Shown here: piece after piece, positions 35,568 through 44,013 of the stretch
Layout of the letters: each line of letters begins with the position of its first letter
How positions within the stretch are numbered: position 1 is the first letter of the stretch
Source of the DNA: Runella aurantiaca
GTDB lineage: Bacteria > Bacteroidota > Bacteroidia > Cytophagales > Spirosomataceae
Length of the DNA stretch: 64,000 nucleotides
Direction of reading: 5' to 3'
Assembly: GCF_003339505.1 (NCBI RefSeq)
Contig: NZ_QPIW01000014.1
Coordinates: 103,487-167,486 of the forward strand
Notes under the pieces: generated by a model
Told to the model about the DNA's origin: nothing
Database searches by the model: none
What the model saw: the letters and a program-made list of their open reading frames with translations, nothing else
Translations under genes and position numbers: made by a program

Positions 35568-36890
35568 ATGAAAACACAGTTGACAAATTTTTTACGCTAT
35601 ACCACAGTTATTACCGCATTTACCTTGGCGAGTTGTGATAAATCGGATTCGACTGATGATATTGACCCCGTGACCAACCAAAGCCGATGGATTACGGTGG
35701 CGGGTGCCTTGATGGGAACCACCGCAGGCGATGGAAACGGCGGCACGGTCGTGTATTCGGTTAGTAAAGAAGATGCAAGAAACCCGAATGTGTCAATAAG
35801 CGTTTATGATCAAGGTTTTCCCGTAAAATCTACCAGAACGGCTCGTTTACAATCATCGGAAGACGGAAATACGCTTTTCAATATTGCTTATTCGGGAGAT
35901 AATGGAGGCGAATTTGCCCGCTACAAAGTAGGCGGAGCAGGAAGTTTTGTACAGGAAGACGTTACGGTAAATATTTCTCAATATGCTACCACAACGCCCC
36001 GCTGGTCAAAACTGATGGATGGAGATAAAACGGGGGTAGCATTAAATATTGCAAGCATTGCCGCCAACAACGCTACTGATAAAACCAAGCCGTTTCAATA
36101 TTACCGAGGTACAGCTACTGTGCTTTCACTTGACCTTCAAAAAGTGTTGATAAATGGGTATAAACAATATCAAGTGCCACTATCAGCCGAAGAAGAATTA
36201 AACGGTCATTGTTTTTTTCGTTTCGATGCTCCATTGCTCAACAAAGCACAAAACAAACTCATTCTTGGCACATGGATGCGTAAGTACAACCCTGCTACGG
36301 GTCTTACCGAAAGTACTTTCGACCGCTTAGGAACCAAATCGGTTGTTGTAGATTATCCGTCACTCGAAAACCCGAAAGTCATTACTTCAACGGTAAGTTT
36401 TGGTGATAACAGTGGCTACCGTAGTCCTAATGCTTTTGTGGCAGAAGATGGCAATATCTATCAAGCCACTCAGCGTGACAGCAAAGGTTCGCACATCCTC
36501 AAAATTAATACCAACAACGAGTACGACAACTCGTACATCTTTAGTTTAGATGCCGCGCTGGGCGTTAAAAACGCATACGTTGATAGTTGGAAGTATGCGG
36601 GCGACGGTATCGCTTATGTGCTTTATACCCACGACGGCACCGAGCAAGGCTACATCGCTCGCTTGGACTTGAATGCTAAGACGGCCACCAAAGTAAATAT
36701 TGAATACGATGCTGATTTGAATTTTGGACAATACCAGGGTATTTTGGTGAGCGGTGATGAGGTTTTTGTGGCCGTTACGCCCGTTGGCAAGGACGGAAAC
36801 ATCTACATCTTCAACAAAAAAACGGGAGCGGTGACGAAAGGGGCAAAGCTTGTCAACAAAGCAGGTAATCACTATATCGGTATCTTCTGA
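35568..36890 (+). CDS. DUF4374 lipoprotein
   Basis: 440 aa with a lipoprotein signal ending TLASC at about residue 23. Propeller-like sequence follows (ITVAGALMGTTAGDGNGGTVVYSVSK at the start, YRSPNAFVAEDGNIYQATQ, AYVLYTHDGTEQGYIARLDL). DUF4374 proteins sit beside TonB receptors and PepSY proteins in Bacteroidota iron loci and are thought to be surface siderophore-binding partners; the function is not settled. It is the last gene of the operon starting at 29604. Confidence 0.88.
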   Translation: MKTQLTNFLRYTTVITAFTLASCDKSDSTDDIDPVTNQSRWITVAGALMGTTAGDGNGGTVVYSVSKEDARNPNVSISVYDQGFPVKSTRTARLQSSEDGNTLFNIAYSGDNGGEFARYKVGGAGSFVQEDVTVNISQYATTTPRWSKLMDGDKTGVALNIASIAANNATDKTKPFQYYRGTATVLSLDLQKVLINGYKQYQVPLSAEEELNGHCFFRFDAPLLNKAQNKLILGTWMRKYNPATGLTESTFDRLGTKSVVVDYPSLENPKVITSTVSFGDNSGYRSPNAFVAEDGNIYQATQRDSKGSHILKINTNNEYDNSYIFSLDAALGVKNAYVDSWKYAGDGIAYVLYTHDGTEQGYIARLDLNAKTATKVNIEYDADLNFGQYQGILVSGDEVFVAVTPVGKDGNIYIFNKKTGAVTKGAKLVNKAGNHYIGIF

Positions 36891-36930
36891 AAAAACCGTT
36901 CAGATAGTTTAACAAGGCGGCCTTGAATTT

Positions 36931-36963
36931 ATTTGGAATAATTATAAATAGACGCTACATTTG
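36931..36963 (+). promoter_or_regulatory. Promoter with overlapping Fur-box-like palindrome
   Basis: TTTG (36932-36935), 20 nt, TACATTTG (36956-36963): both boxes are perfect. ATTTGGAAT-A-ATTATAAAT (36931-36949), a 9-1-9 inverted repeat with two mismatches, covers the -33 box, a geometry fitting repression. It drives the sialidase-fold gene at 37025. Confidence 0.6.
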
Positions 36964-37024
36964 TGCGCTCTCTGAGCCTAAATGAACTGCTTTTTAGCGT
37001 TTAATTCATCACTAAATATACACA

Positions 37025-38299
37025 ATGAAAAGTCTCTTTTTTTTAGTTTTCACTTTGTTCCTGCTTACGGGAAATTTCCCTTCAGGGGCCAATAATCCGC
37101 TTTTTGCCGACGAAAGTCGTGCCTACGCTTTGCCAACGCTCGCCAAAAATAACAAAGGCGAGGCGGTGCTTTACTGGACCGAAAAAGACGATAAAAACGT
37201 GGTTTATCTTTACTTATCGGTGTCCAAAGACGGAGGAAAAACGTTTTCTGATAAGAAATTAATTTTTGCCGATGCTGGTTTGGGCAATGGCCGATTGGCA
37301 CGTCCGAAATTGTTGTTCAAAAAAGATGGAACGATGGCAGCGGTTTTTTCTTTCCGTTCGGGAGCAGCTACGCCGCCTAGAGAGCAAAAACCCGCTCCAA
37401 CGGCGCACGAAGGTGGCCACGCAAACCATGATAAACCCGCGACGGCTCCCGCAAACGGCGGCCGACCCAAGAGAGAGTCGCAAATTAAATATACCGTTTC
37501 AAAAGATGGAGGAAATACTTGGACGGCGCCAGTTTCGGTCGACAGTGACCCAACGCCTTTGGTAAGAGGCTTTTTCGACGCGGTGGTGTTGCCAAATGAC
37601 GAAATTGCGGTGGCTTACCTGAAAGATGTGAAAAACAGTACCAAACACGAAGAGCGAGATTTGCGGATGGTGATTACAAAAAATGGCGTATTTCAAGAAG
37701 AAAAACTCATTGACCCCGTCGTGTGTGATTGCTGTAATATCAGCTTGTTGGTTGATTCAAAAGGCATTCTTAACGTTTATTACCGTGACAACAACAACGA
37801 TATTCGGGACATTGCCAAAATGACTTCTGCCGACAACGGCGCTACTTTTTCAAAATCGCAAATTCTTTTTAACGACCAATGGCAACTAAAAGGTTGCCCA
37901 CACAGCGGAGCGAGTTCCAGTGTTTTTGGAGAAAGTGCCCTGATTTCTTGGTTTTCGGGAACCGCCACCAATTCGTCTGGTTTGCGGGTGGTGACCAACG
38001 AAGGGAAGCGCCTGTTTGTTTTGGATAACCCGACGGCCAAAAATTCGTACCTCGTGACCGCCCCCAATGCGTCGGTGGTGGTGTGGGAACAAGTCAAAGA
38101 AAATAGTGAAGAGGGGGTTACGTCAATAGGACTTCGGAAAATTAGTCCCAACGCCGTTTCTGAAACACGTTGGGTTGAAAACTCCGAAAATGGAACCAAT
38201 GCCAGCGTATTGGTAACGGATAGTCAGGCCATTGTGGCTTATGAGGTGAAGCAGGCCAATAAATTGAATACGATTAAAGTTAGCACCGTTCGCCTTTAG
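37025..38299 (+). CDS. Secreted sialidase-fold (BNR/Asp-box) protein with CxCC and His-rich insert
   Basis: 424 aa with a signal peptide (FFLVFTLFLLTGNFPSGA). Asp-box-like repeats (SVSKDGGKTFS, TVSKDGGNTWT, SADNGATFS) mark a six-bladed propeller of the sialidase superfamily. I do not see the arginine triad expected of a true sialidase. Instead there is a low-complexity insert at about residues 115-155 containing HEGGHANHDK, the motif VCDCCNISLL near residue 236, and GCPHSG near 290. The cysteines and histidines suggest a metal-binding role. The name exo-alpha-sialidase often given to such proteins is probably misleading. It has its own promoter just after the iron operon. Confidence 0.8.
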   Translation: MKSLFFLVFTLFLLTGNFPSGANNPLFADESRAYALPTLAKNNKGEAVLYWTEKDDKNVVYLYLSVSKDGGKTFSDKKLIFADAGLGNGRLARPKLLFKKDGTMAAVFSFRSGAATPPREQKPAPTAHEGGHANHDKPATAPANGGRPKRESQIKYTVSKDGGNTWTAPVSVDSDPTPLVRGFFDAVVLPNDEIAVAYLKDVKNSTKHEERDLRMVITKNGVFQEEKLIDPVVCDCCNISLLVDSKGILNVYYRDNNNDIRDIAKMTSADNGATFSKSQILFNDQWQLKGCPHSGASSSVFGESALISWFSGTATNSSGLRVVTNEGKRLFVLDNPTAKNSYLVTAPNASVVVWEQVKENSEEGVTSIGLRKISPNAVSETRWVENSENGTNASVLVTDSQAIVAYEVKQANKLNTIKVSTVRL

Positions 38300-38314
38300 G
38301 ATTTCATCAACAGG

Positions 38315-38356
38315 CCCAGTGAATTGGTGTTTCTGCCAGTTCACTGGGTTTGTTGT
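38315..38356 (+). terminator. Terminator after the sialidase-fold gene
   Basis: A 13-bp stem with one G-T pair (CCCAGTGAATTGG 38315-38327, CCAGTTCACTGGG 38336-38348) around an 8-nt loop precedes TTTGTTGT. Confidence 0.75.
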
Positions 38357-38651
38357 ATTCCAACTTTTTAGTACTTAGCGTATATGGGTTAGAGTTTGGT
38401 CAGAAAATATCCCTAAGATGATGGTTAACTAAAGCGTTATGAGGTTGTTCTTTTGTGAGTGAGCAGGAGAAAATTATATGTTGAAACATAGTAAAATCAA
38501 TGGTTATCAAATAATTAACAATTAATAGGGGTAAAATAGACGATTGTAGCCAATTTGGAGGGTGGTCAAGAAAAATTAAAAAAAATATTGATATAATTAT
38601 ACTTTGTGGGTTGTTTTTTCTTAAATTTGCTTAAACTCAAACCCCAAAATA
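38357..38651 (+). promoter_or_regulatory. Upstream region of the hemerythrin-like gene, with -7 box
   Basis: This AT-rich region has no ORF. TAAATTTG at 38622-38629 is a perfect -7 box, and TTTG at 38603-38606 lies only 15 nt upstream, shorter than usual. No FNR/CRP-type palindrome was recognised. Confidence 0.4.
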
Positions 38652-39356
38652 ATGACCGCAATAAACGAGTTTATCGATTCTGAAAAGGTACATCAGCTTG
38701 TATTAGAACGGTTTGAAGTAAAACCTTCGAATCAACCTGGTATGGTGGCGGGAGAGCTGCACCAAACGATGGATATGGATCCCGAATTAATGGAGCTTAT
38801 TCAGGATTTGTACACAAATTCAGATGGTTTTCCCTTTGAAAAGATGTATAAGTTTTCTCTTGAGGAAATTTTGACTTATTTACAGGCAACGCACCGGTAT
38901 TATCTTACGAAAAAGCTGCCCGAAATCGAACAGTCGTTGGTGGATATTTTTAGTAAGTACAGTGAGAGTTATCAATTATTGGCGAGTTTGGCGTACTTTT
39001 TTAATAATTACAAAGCAAAACTAATTGACCATATTCGCTTTGAAGAAAAGGATTTATTCCCGTACATACAACTGTTAATCAAGGCCTCCAAGGGAGTACA
39101 AAACACGCTAAAATTGGCCTCAAATCCCGATTTTAGTATTTGCGGTTTTATGGAAGCGCACGCGTGCATTGAAGATGAATTGGAACAGGTAAGTACTTTG
39201 ATTAGGCGCTATTCGGGCAATCAGGCGCTGCCGTTGCCGTATAAAATTTTTCTCAATCAGGTCGAACTGTTTGAGATGGAACTGCGCAAGCACGCCATCA
39301 TTGAAGACCACGTCTTGGTGCCAATGGCGTTGGAGTTGGAGCGAAATTTGAATTGA
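38652..39356 (+). CDS. ric: Hemerythrin-like iron-sulfur repair protein (RIC/ScdA/YtfE type)
   Basis: 234-aa cytosolic protein with the di-iron four-helix bundle. Candidate ligands are H in QATHRYYLTKKLPEIE, HIRFEEKDLFPYI, MEAHACIEDEL and LRKHAIIEDHVLVPMA, which give the H/E pattern of hemerythrin domains. RIC proteins restore iron-sulfur clusters damaged by nitric oxide or oxidants. At the N-terminus the ScdA-type DUF1858/CxxC segment is absent, so it is the short form extended by about 65 residues. It lies among iron genes and converges with metE. Confidence 0.82.
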   Translation: MTAINEFIDSEKVHQLVLERFEVKPSNQPGMVAGELHQTMDMDPELMELIQDLYTNSDGFPFEKMYKFSLEEILTYLQATHRYYLTKKLPEIEQSLVDIFSKYSESYQLLASLAYFFNNYKAKLIDHIRFEEKDLFPYIQLLIKASKGVQNTLKLASNPDFSICGFMEAHACIEDELEQVSTLIRRYSGNQALPLPYKIFLNQVELFEMELRKHAIIEDHVLVPMALELERNLN

Positions 39357-39385
39357 TTTTTTACAAAATGGGGCAGTGGGTGAAT

Positions 39386-39422
39386 TTTTCATTGGCAAAG
39401 TTTTACACTTTGCCAATGAAAA
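39386..39422. terminator. Perfect 15-bp hairpin between convergent genes
   Basis: TTTTCATTGGCAAAG (39386-39400) and CTTTGCCAATGAAAA (39408-39422) enclose a 7-nt loop. The A/T ends of the stem stand in for U-tracts in both directions, fitting a bidirectional terminator for the hemerythrin-like gene and metE. Confidence 0.7.
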
Positions 39423-39429
39423 GTAATCA

Positions 39430-41736
39430 TTACGAATAAGATTCCTGTTCTACCAAACTACGTATTCTGCCAGCTGCCTCCACCATATTTTTGAGGGCAG
39501 CTTCGGTTTCGGGCCATTTGCGGGTTTTCAGGCCGCAGTCGGGGTTGACCCACAGGTTTGTTGCCGGCAATACCGTCAAGGCTTTTTCCAACAATCCAAC
39601 CATTTCTTCCACCGTGGGCACGCGGGGGCTGTGAATGTCGTATACTCCAGGTCCGATTTCGTTGGGATAATTAAAGCCAGCAAAGTCATCCAACAACTCC
39701 ATCTGCGAGCGGGAGGTTTCAATCGTGATTACGTCGGCATCCATGGCCGCAATATTTTCAATAATATCCCTGAACTCCGAATAACACATGTGCGTGTGAA
39801 TCTGGGTTTCGTCCCGTACTGCCGCCGACGACAAACGAAACGCTTGTACGGCTTGGTCGAGGTAGGCTTTGCGGTCACTTTTTCGCAGAGGTAATCCCTC
39901 TCGGATAGCGGCTTCGTCGATTTGAATGATTTTGATGCCCGCTTTTTCTAAATCTGCTACTTCGTCCCGAATGGCCAGTGCGAGCTGCATCATGGTGTCG
40001 CTGCGGGGTTGGTCATCGCGCACAAACGACCACTGCAATATCGTAATCGGGCCTGTTAGCATACCTTTCATGTATTTTTGGGTAAGTGACTGCGCGTAGA
40101 CCGTCCAACGAACCGTCATGGGTTGGGAGCGTTCAATGTCGCCGTAAAGAATGGGTGGTTTTACGCAGCGTGAGCCGTAGCTCTGTACCCAGCCGTTTTG
40201 CGTAAAAACATAGCCTTCGAGTTGTTCTCCAAAATATTCCACCATATCGTTGCGTTCAAACTCACCGTGAACCAAAACGTCTAATCCGAGTTCTTCCTGC
40301 CAGATTACCGCCTTTTGAATGTGTTCTTCGAGGGCTGTTTCGTATTGTTTGGGCGTTAGTTCCCCTTTTTTATACTTTGCTCGGCGTTGACGTACGTCCT
40401 CTGTTTGGGGAAAAGACCCAATGGTAGTTGTGGGAAAAAGTGGAAGATTCAGCAGGGACTTTTGTTTGTTTTGTCGTACTTCAAAAGGGCTTTTGCGTTG
40501 GGTATCTTTCTCTTTAAGCTCCGCCACTCTTTTTTTGACGTGTTGTTTGTGAATCAACGGTGAAGTTCGACGGTTCATAAGGGCGGCTTGATTTTCTGCC
40601 AGTACATTCACTTTGTCATTTACTGCAATGTCGTATAAATCAGTTATTTCCTGCAATTTTTGTTTGGCAAAGGCCAGCCAGTTTTTGATTTCGTGGGGCA
40701 AGTCTTTTTCCAATGCTAAGTCTGAAGGACAATGCAGCAACGAACACGAAGGAGCAATCATGACGCGGTCTGGTCCCAGTTTTGCCACGGCTTTTTGGAT
40801 GAATGACAACGACTTAGCATAGTCATTTTTCCAGACATTGCGTCCGTCGATGATTCCTAGCGACAGCGACATGGGCTCTTTCAGGGCAATCAATAAGTCG
40901 TCAAATTGACTCGGAAAACGAACCAAATCAACGTGTAATGCACAGACAGATAGGTGAGAAGCGGTCAGGATATTGTCGCGTAAGCCGTCAAAATAAGTGG
41001 CCAGCAGCGTTTTTAGGCTTGGGAATTGGGTCCGAATGGTTCCGTAGGCCAACCGCAACGCATCCTTTTCTTTGTACGTCAAATCCAGCGCCAGACAAGG
41101 CTCATCAAACTGAACCCACTCGGCACCAGCGGCGTGGAGCCGTTCGAGTATTTGACAATAAACGGGGAGTAGTTTGGGTAGCAGGTCTAACCGATGAAAA
41201 CCTTCCTCTTTTTCTTTGCCCACCAACAGATACGAAACAGGTCCTAGCAAAACGGGCTTGGTCAAAATACCCCATTGCAAGGCCTCTTCAAATTCATTGA
41301 AAATCTTGTCAGATGCGAGACGAAAGGATTGATTTTTGGTGAATTCTGGAACGATGTAGTGATAATTGGTATCAAACCATTTGGTCATTTCCATGGCTTT
41401 GATGTCGAGTCCATCTTTCTGGTAGCCGCGTGCCATGGCAAAATACATATCGAGGGCGTTGTTTTGCGGATGGGCCGATAAAACGGCCTGATATCGCTCG
41501 GGCACGGCGTCGAGGGTAAGGCTCAGATCCAGCACATGGTCGTACAACGAAAAATCGTTGGAAGGAATCAAATCGATACCCGCCGCCCGTTGTTGTTCCC
41601 AATGCCGACGGCGCAGTGATGCACCCACGGCCAGCAATTCCTGTTGGGAGATTTTGCCTGTCCAGTAGGATTCACAGGCTTTTTTGAGCTCGCGCTGGCT
41701 ACCAATGCGGGGGTAGCCGAGGTTGTTTTTTAGCAT
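39430..41736 (-). CDS. metE: Cobalamin-independent methionine synthase
   Basis: Transfers a methyl group from 5-methyltetrahydropteroyltri-glutamate to homocysteine without B12. It has 768 aa from ATG 41736 (in-frame TTG at 41763 rejected because the conserved MLKNNLGYPRIGSQRELKKA begins at the ATG). The C-terminal catalytic domain shows zinc-ligand segments HTHMCYSEF and NPDCGLKTR, plus TTIGSFPQTEDVRQRRA and VHGEFERNDMVEYF. Substrate segments are visible (MCYSEF..., IETSRSQMELL). It is controlled by a cobalamin riboswitch, so it is made when B12 is short. It uses the homocysteine that AhcY generates. Confidence 0.97.
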   Translation of the reverse strand: MLKNNLGYPRIGSQRELKKACESYWTGKISQQELLAVGASLRRRHWEQQRAAGIDLIPSNDFSLYDHVLDLSLTLDAVPERYQAVLSAHPQNNALDMYFAMARGYQKDGLDIKAMEMTKWFDTNYHYIVPEFTKNQSFRLASDKIFNEFEEALQWGILTKPVLLGPVSYLLVGKEKEEGFHRLDLLPKLLPVYCQILERLHAAGAEWVQFDEPCLALDLTYKEKDALRLAYGTIRTQFPSLKTLLATYFDGLRDNILTASHLSVCALHVDLVRFPSQFDDLLIALKEPMSLSLGIIDGRNVWKNDYAKSLSFIQKAVAKLGPDRVMIAPSCSLLHCPSDLALEKDLPHEIKNWLAFAKQKLQEITDLYDIAVNDKVNVLAENQAALMNRRTSPLIHKQHVKKRVAELKEKDTQRKSPFEVRQNKQKSLLNLPLFPTTTIGSFPQTEDVRQRRAKYKKGELTPKQYETALEEHIQKAVIWQEELGLDVLVHGEFERNDMVEYFGEQLEGYVFTQNGWVQSYGSRCVKPPILYGDIERSQPMTVRWTVYAQSLTQKYMKGMLTGPITILQWSFVRDDQPRSDTMMQLALAIRDEVADLEKAGIKIIQIDEAAIREGLPLRKSDRKAYLDQAVQAFRLSSAAVRDETQIHTHMCYSEFRDIIENIAAMDADVITIETSRSQMELLDDFAGFNYPNEIGPGVYDIHSPRVPTVEEMVGLLEKALTVLPATNLWVNPDCGLKTRKWPETEAALKNMVEAAGRIRSLVEQESYS

Positions 41737-41798
41737 TTGCGTAAAAGGAGTTGAGTGAAACAATAAATTGTTGGTAACTTATTGTCTTTCCCTTTTGC

Positions 41799-41834
41799 TT
41801 GACTACTGCTTTAGATCGTGAAAGCATCGGTCAA
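41799..41834 (-). promoter_or_regulatory. Leader hairpin between riboswitch and metE
   Basis: TTGAC-TAC-TGCTTT pairs with AAAGCA-TCG-GTCAA (41799-41812 with 41821-41834): 11 pairs with a 3x3 internal loop. It lies downstream of the riboswitch and 62 nt before the metE start and has no U-tract. It may be part of the expression platform. Confidence 0.4.
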
Positions 41835-41837
41835 TAC

Positions 41838-41964
41838 GTTTGGAGGCAAGTATCTCGGCTCGCAGCGCTCTATGTGGCTGCTTACGGTTGCACGTCAGCT
41901 CGTGATTTTTACACGATTCCCTTTTAATTCTGACCCTTAAAAAGTAAGTCAGAAACCTCCAAAC
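41838..41964 (-). ncRNA. Cobalamin riboswitch upstream of metE
   Basis: On the minus strand the fold is closed by a perfect 9-bp stem (GTTTGGAGG at 41964-41956 with CCTCCAAAC at 41846-41838). Inside are AAAAGGGAATCGTG, GAGCTGACGTGCAACCGTA and the B12 box variant GCCGAGATACTTGCC. These match the conserved cobalamin core, although this is a more divergent copy than the btuB one. Placement on metE fits repression of the B12-independent enzyme when cobalamin is present. Confidence 0.93.
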
Positions 41965-41989
41965 GGCAATTGTCGTGAAAGAACTTTGG

Positions 41990-41997
41990 CAAAAATA
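41990..41997 (-). promoter_or_regulatory. Possible -7 box of the metE riboswitch transcript
   Basis: TATTTTTG on the minus strand matches TAnnTTTG. No TTTG is found at the expected distance upstream. Confidence 0.3.
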
Positions 41998-42238
41998 TAG
42001 GAAGAAAATGTATATAGATATAAAAACTGTTTATATAAACAAAAATAGATAAAAAGTCTAAAAAATGTTAAAATATAATTTATTAATGGTTTGATTTTTG
42101 ATAAAATAACACATTTTATCTTTTGAATTTGGCAAAAAAACGCCCTTTTATAAGGGTAAAAAAAGTAGGTGGCAGCTTAGTGGGGATTAAGAGTAGAATC
42201 ATTGGGCGTTTTGGCTTTGAAATGTATCTTTCATAAAT
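41998..42238. other. AT-rich intergenic region upstream of metE
   Basis: Between the metE leader and the palindrome at 42239 I see only AT-rich sequence, with no ORF, RNA or repeat that I can support. Confidence 0.4.
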
Positions 42239-42271
42239 AACGTCGGCGAGGTTTTAAACCTCGCCGACGTT
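42239..42271. repeat. Perfect 33-bp palindromic element
   Basis: Arms AACGTCGGCGAGGTTT (42239-42254) and AAACCTCGCCGACGTT (42256-42271) flank one base. It is a GC-rich, REP-like palindrome in otherwise AT-rich DNA, beside a decayed gene. Confidence 0.75.
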
Positions 42272-42301
42272 ATCCCCTCATGAAATTATCAAAGAGAAAC
42301 T

Positions 42302-42648
42302 GGTTTAGACTTGTTTGGTTTATCATTGATTGGCACGTTCACGATTTGGAACTGGCTTTCCTATCAAACCCGAAACTTACCCGCCAACACGCTTACTTCA
42401 ACTACGCAAACAACCGTAAACTCTACGCCACCAATGACGGTTTGGCGAGTCTGCCTGAAGTTTTTGAGAACAAAGGGAAGTTGCCTTCCCACACCCAATG
42501 GGTTGAAATCAAGGGCGGAAACCACGCTCAATTTGCATACTACAGTTCACAATTGGGCGACGACAACGCCACAATTACACGAAAAGTACAGCAATACATT
42601 GTTAATCAAACGGTTATTGGTTTTTTGACGGCTATTGAAAACCAATAA
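42302..42648 (+). pseudogene. Remnant of an alpha/beta-hydrolase gene, truncated and frameshifted
   Basis: The frame from about 42418 to 42648 encodes LYATNDGLASLPEVFENKGKLP...VEIKGGNHAQFAYYSSQLGDDNATITR. This is the C-terminal third of a YdeN-like alpha/beta hydrolase, with the catalytic Asp loop (TNDGLA) and His loop (GGNHAQF). Just upstream, homologous-looking sequence continues in another frame (SYQTRNLPANTLTSTTQTTVNS), so a one-base loss near 42424-42428 probably shifts the frame. The N-terminal two thirds, including the nucleophile serine, are missing. A nominal ATG at 42280 in the last frame gives 122 aa but an unrelated N-terminus. Confidence 0.75.
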
Positions 42649-42685
42649 CACTTTGCGTTTGGGTTGAAGATTTCTTTGTTTATTG

Positions 42686-42716
42686 TTTGTAATTAATCTA
42701 AATAAAGGTAAATTTG
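42686..42716 (+). promoter_or_regulatory. fur promoter with embedded operator-like 17-mer
   Basis: TTTG (42686-42689), 19 nt, TAAATTTG (42709-42716): an exact Bacteroidota promoter. The spacer contains TAATTAATCTAAATAAA (42690-42706), identical to 28975-28991 near the iron operon. This suggests autoregulation by Fur. Confidence 0.7.
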
Positions 42717-42752
42717 TGGCATAGATGCACCCGCTATTCTTACTTATAGATT

Positions 42753-43232
42753 ATGCACACTTCACACCTTCGAGCAGCTACTTTGCGACTGGACCAGTTT
42801 CTGGAGTTGAAAGGCTTCCGCCGTACCCAGGAACGGTATACGATATTGGAAGAAATATATTCGCACCACGACCATCATCATTTTGACGCCAACCAACTGC
42901 GAGAAATACTCCTGGAAAAGGGATTTCACCTCAGTATGGCCACCGTTTACAACACGCTTGAACTGTTTGCCGAAGCGGGTTTGATTAAAAAACATCAATT
43001 TGGCAACTCACCGGCGTCGCATTATGAACGCACGCTCGGTAGTCGGCAACACGACCACGTGGTTTGTTTGGACTGTCACTGCGTGAAAGAATTTTGTGAC
43101 CCGCGCATGGGTTCCATCGAAAATACCGTTGGTGACTGGTTTCAAACGCAGGTTTTACAACATTCGCTGGTATTTTATGGGCATTGCACCGACGAACTTT
43201 GTCCCCACAAAGCAGGAAAAAATGTCAATTAA
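42753..43232 (+). CDS. fur: Fur family transcriptional regulator
   Basis: 159-aa metal-responsive repressor. Winged-helix DNA-binding domain at about residues 11-90 (RRTQERYTILEEI, then LREILLEKGFHLSMATVYNTLELFAEAGLI). The dimerisation domain has the structural zinc pairs C105-x-x-C108 and C145-x4-C150 and the metal-binding HDHVVCLDC region. A histidine-rich stretch SHHDHHHFD lies at about 37-45. A Fur (iron) and not Zur or PerR role is inferred from the neighbouring iron operon and the shared operator-like sequence. It converges with the LytTR regulator gene after 7 nt. Confidence 0.93.
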   Translation: MHTSHLRAATLRLDQFLELKGFRRTQERYTILEEIYSHHDHHHFDANQLREILLEKGFHLSMATVYNTLELFAEAGLIKKHQFGNSPASHYERTLGSRQHDHVVCLDCHCVKEFCDPRMGSIENTVGDWFQTQVLQHSLVFYGHCTDELCPHKAGKNVN

Positions 43233-43239
43233 GGGCATT

Positions 43240-44013
43240 TTATTTACCCATCCATTTTTTAAAATCGCTCACCTTTTCCCGACTAACGATGGCTTCTTTC
43301 TCGAACGTCGGGTGTAAATTGAGGGACAAACGATTGCCAAAATAAGGCTGAATCTGTTCAACTGCTTGGTGCGTTACAATGACGCTACGGCTTATCCGGA
43401 AGAATTGGTGCGGGTCGAGGTTTTCCCCCAATTCGTCGAGGGTATATTCAACCAGAAATTTTTGATTGTTGTGCGTTTTGAAGAAACTAAAACGTTCATC
43501 GGTAAAGAAATACGCAATTTCTGACGTTTCGATGGACAACAATCGTTGGCCTTGGCGAACCAGAAATCGTTTCCGAAACTCAATGGGCTGCTGTTGCAAT
43601 TGCAGTTCTTTGATTAATTTTTCGATGCTAAACGGCACGCCCTCTGTCTGTTGGCTTCCGCGCAAATCGCGCAATTTTTTCAGGCTTCGTTGTAAATCTT
43701 CCTTTTGTATCGGTTTGAGCAGGTAATCAATGCTGTTGACCTTAAAGGCTTGCAAAGCGTACTCATCGTAGGAGGTAGTAAAAATGACGGTACTCTGTAC
43801 ATTGACCTGTTCGAAAATTTCAAAACTTTGTCCGTCGGCCAATTCGATGTCCATAAAAATCAGATCAGGGGCGGGGTGGTTTTCCAGCCAATCCACCGAT
43901 TCTTCAATACTTGCCGTGATGCCCACTACGGTGAGTGATGCGTCGGCCTCTGCAATGAGTTTTTGCAGTTTTTTTACGGCCAATTCTTCGTCTTCAACGA
44001 TTAATACGTTCAT
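43240..44013 (-). CDS. LytTR-family response regulator
   Basis: 257-aa regulator. The receiver domain starts MNVLIVEDEELAVKKL, with the phosphoacceptor Asp in LIFMDIELADGQS and the conserved Lys in LLKPIQKEDL. The LytTR DNA-binding domain has FLVRQGQRLLSIETSEIAYF and RISRSVIVTHQAVEQI. ATG 44013 is chosen because the receiver begins there. It overlaps the kinase gene upstream by 20 nt and is served by one or both kinases of this operon. Confidence 0.93.
   Translation of the reverse strand: MNVLIVEDEELAVKKLQKLIAEADASLTVVGITASIEESVDWLENHPAPDLIFMDIELADGQSFEIFEQVNVQSTVIFTTSYDEYALQAFKVNSIDYLLKPIQKEDLQRSLKKLRDLRGSQQTEGVPFSIEKLIKELQLQQQPIEFRKRFLVRQGQRLLSIETSEIAYFFTDERFSFFKTHNNQKFLVEYTLDELGENLDPHQFFRISRSVIVTHQAVEQIQPYFGNRLSLNLHPTFEKEAIVSREKVSDFKKWMGK

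Noticed and set aside
37025..38299. Annotation as a true exo-alpha-sialidase
   Set aside because: Asp boxes only show the fold; no catalytic arginine triad or tyrosine nucleophile region was evident.
42280..42648. Intact 122-aa gene
   Set aside because: The N-terminal third does not fit the family, while another frame does, which points to a frameshifted remnant.
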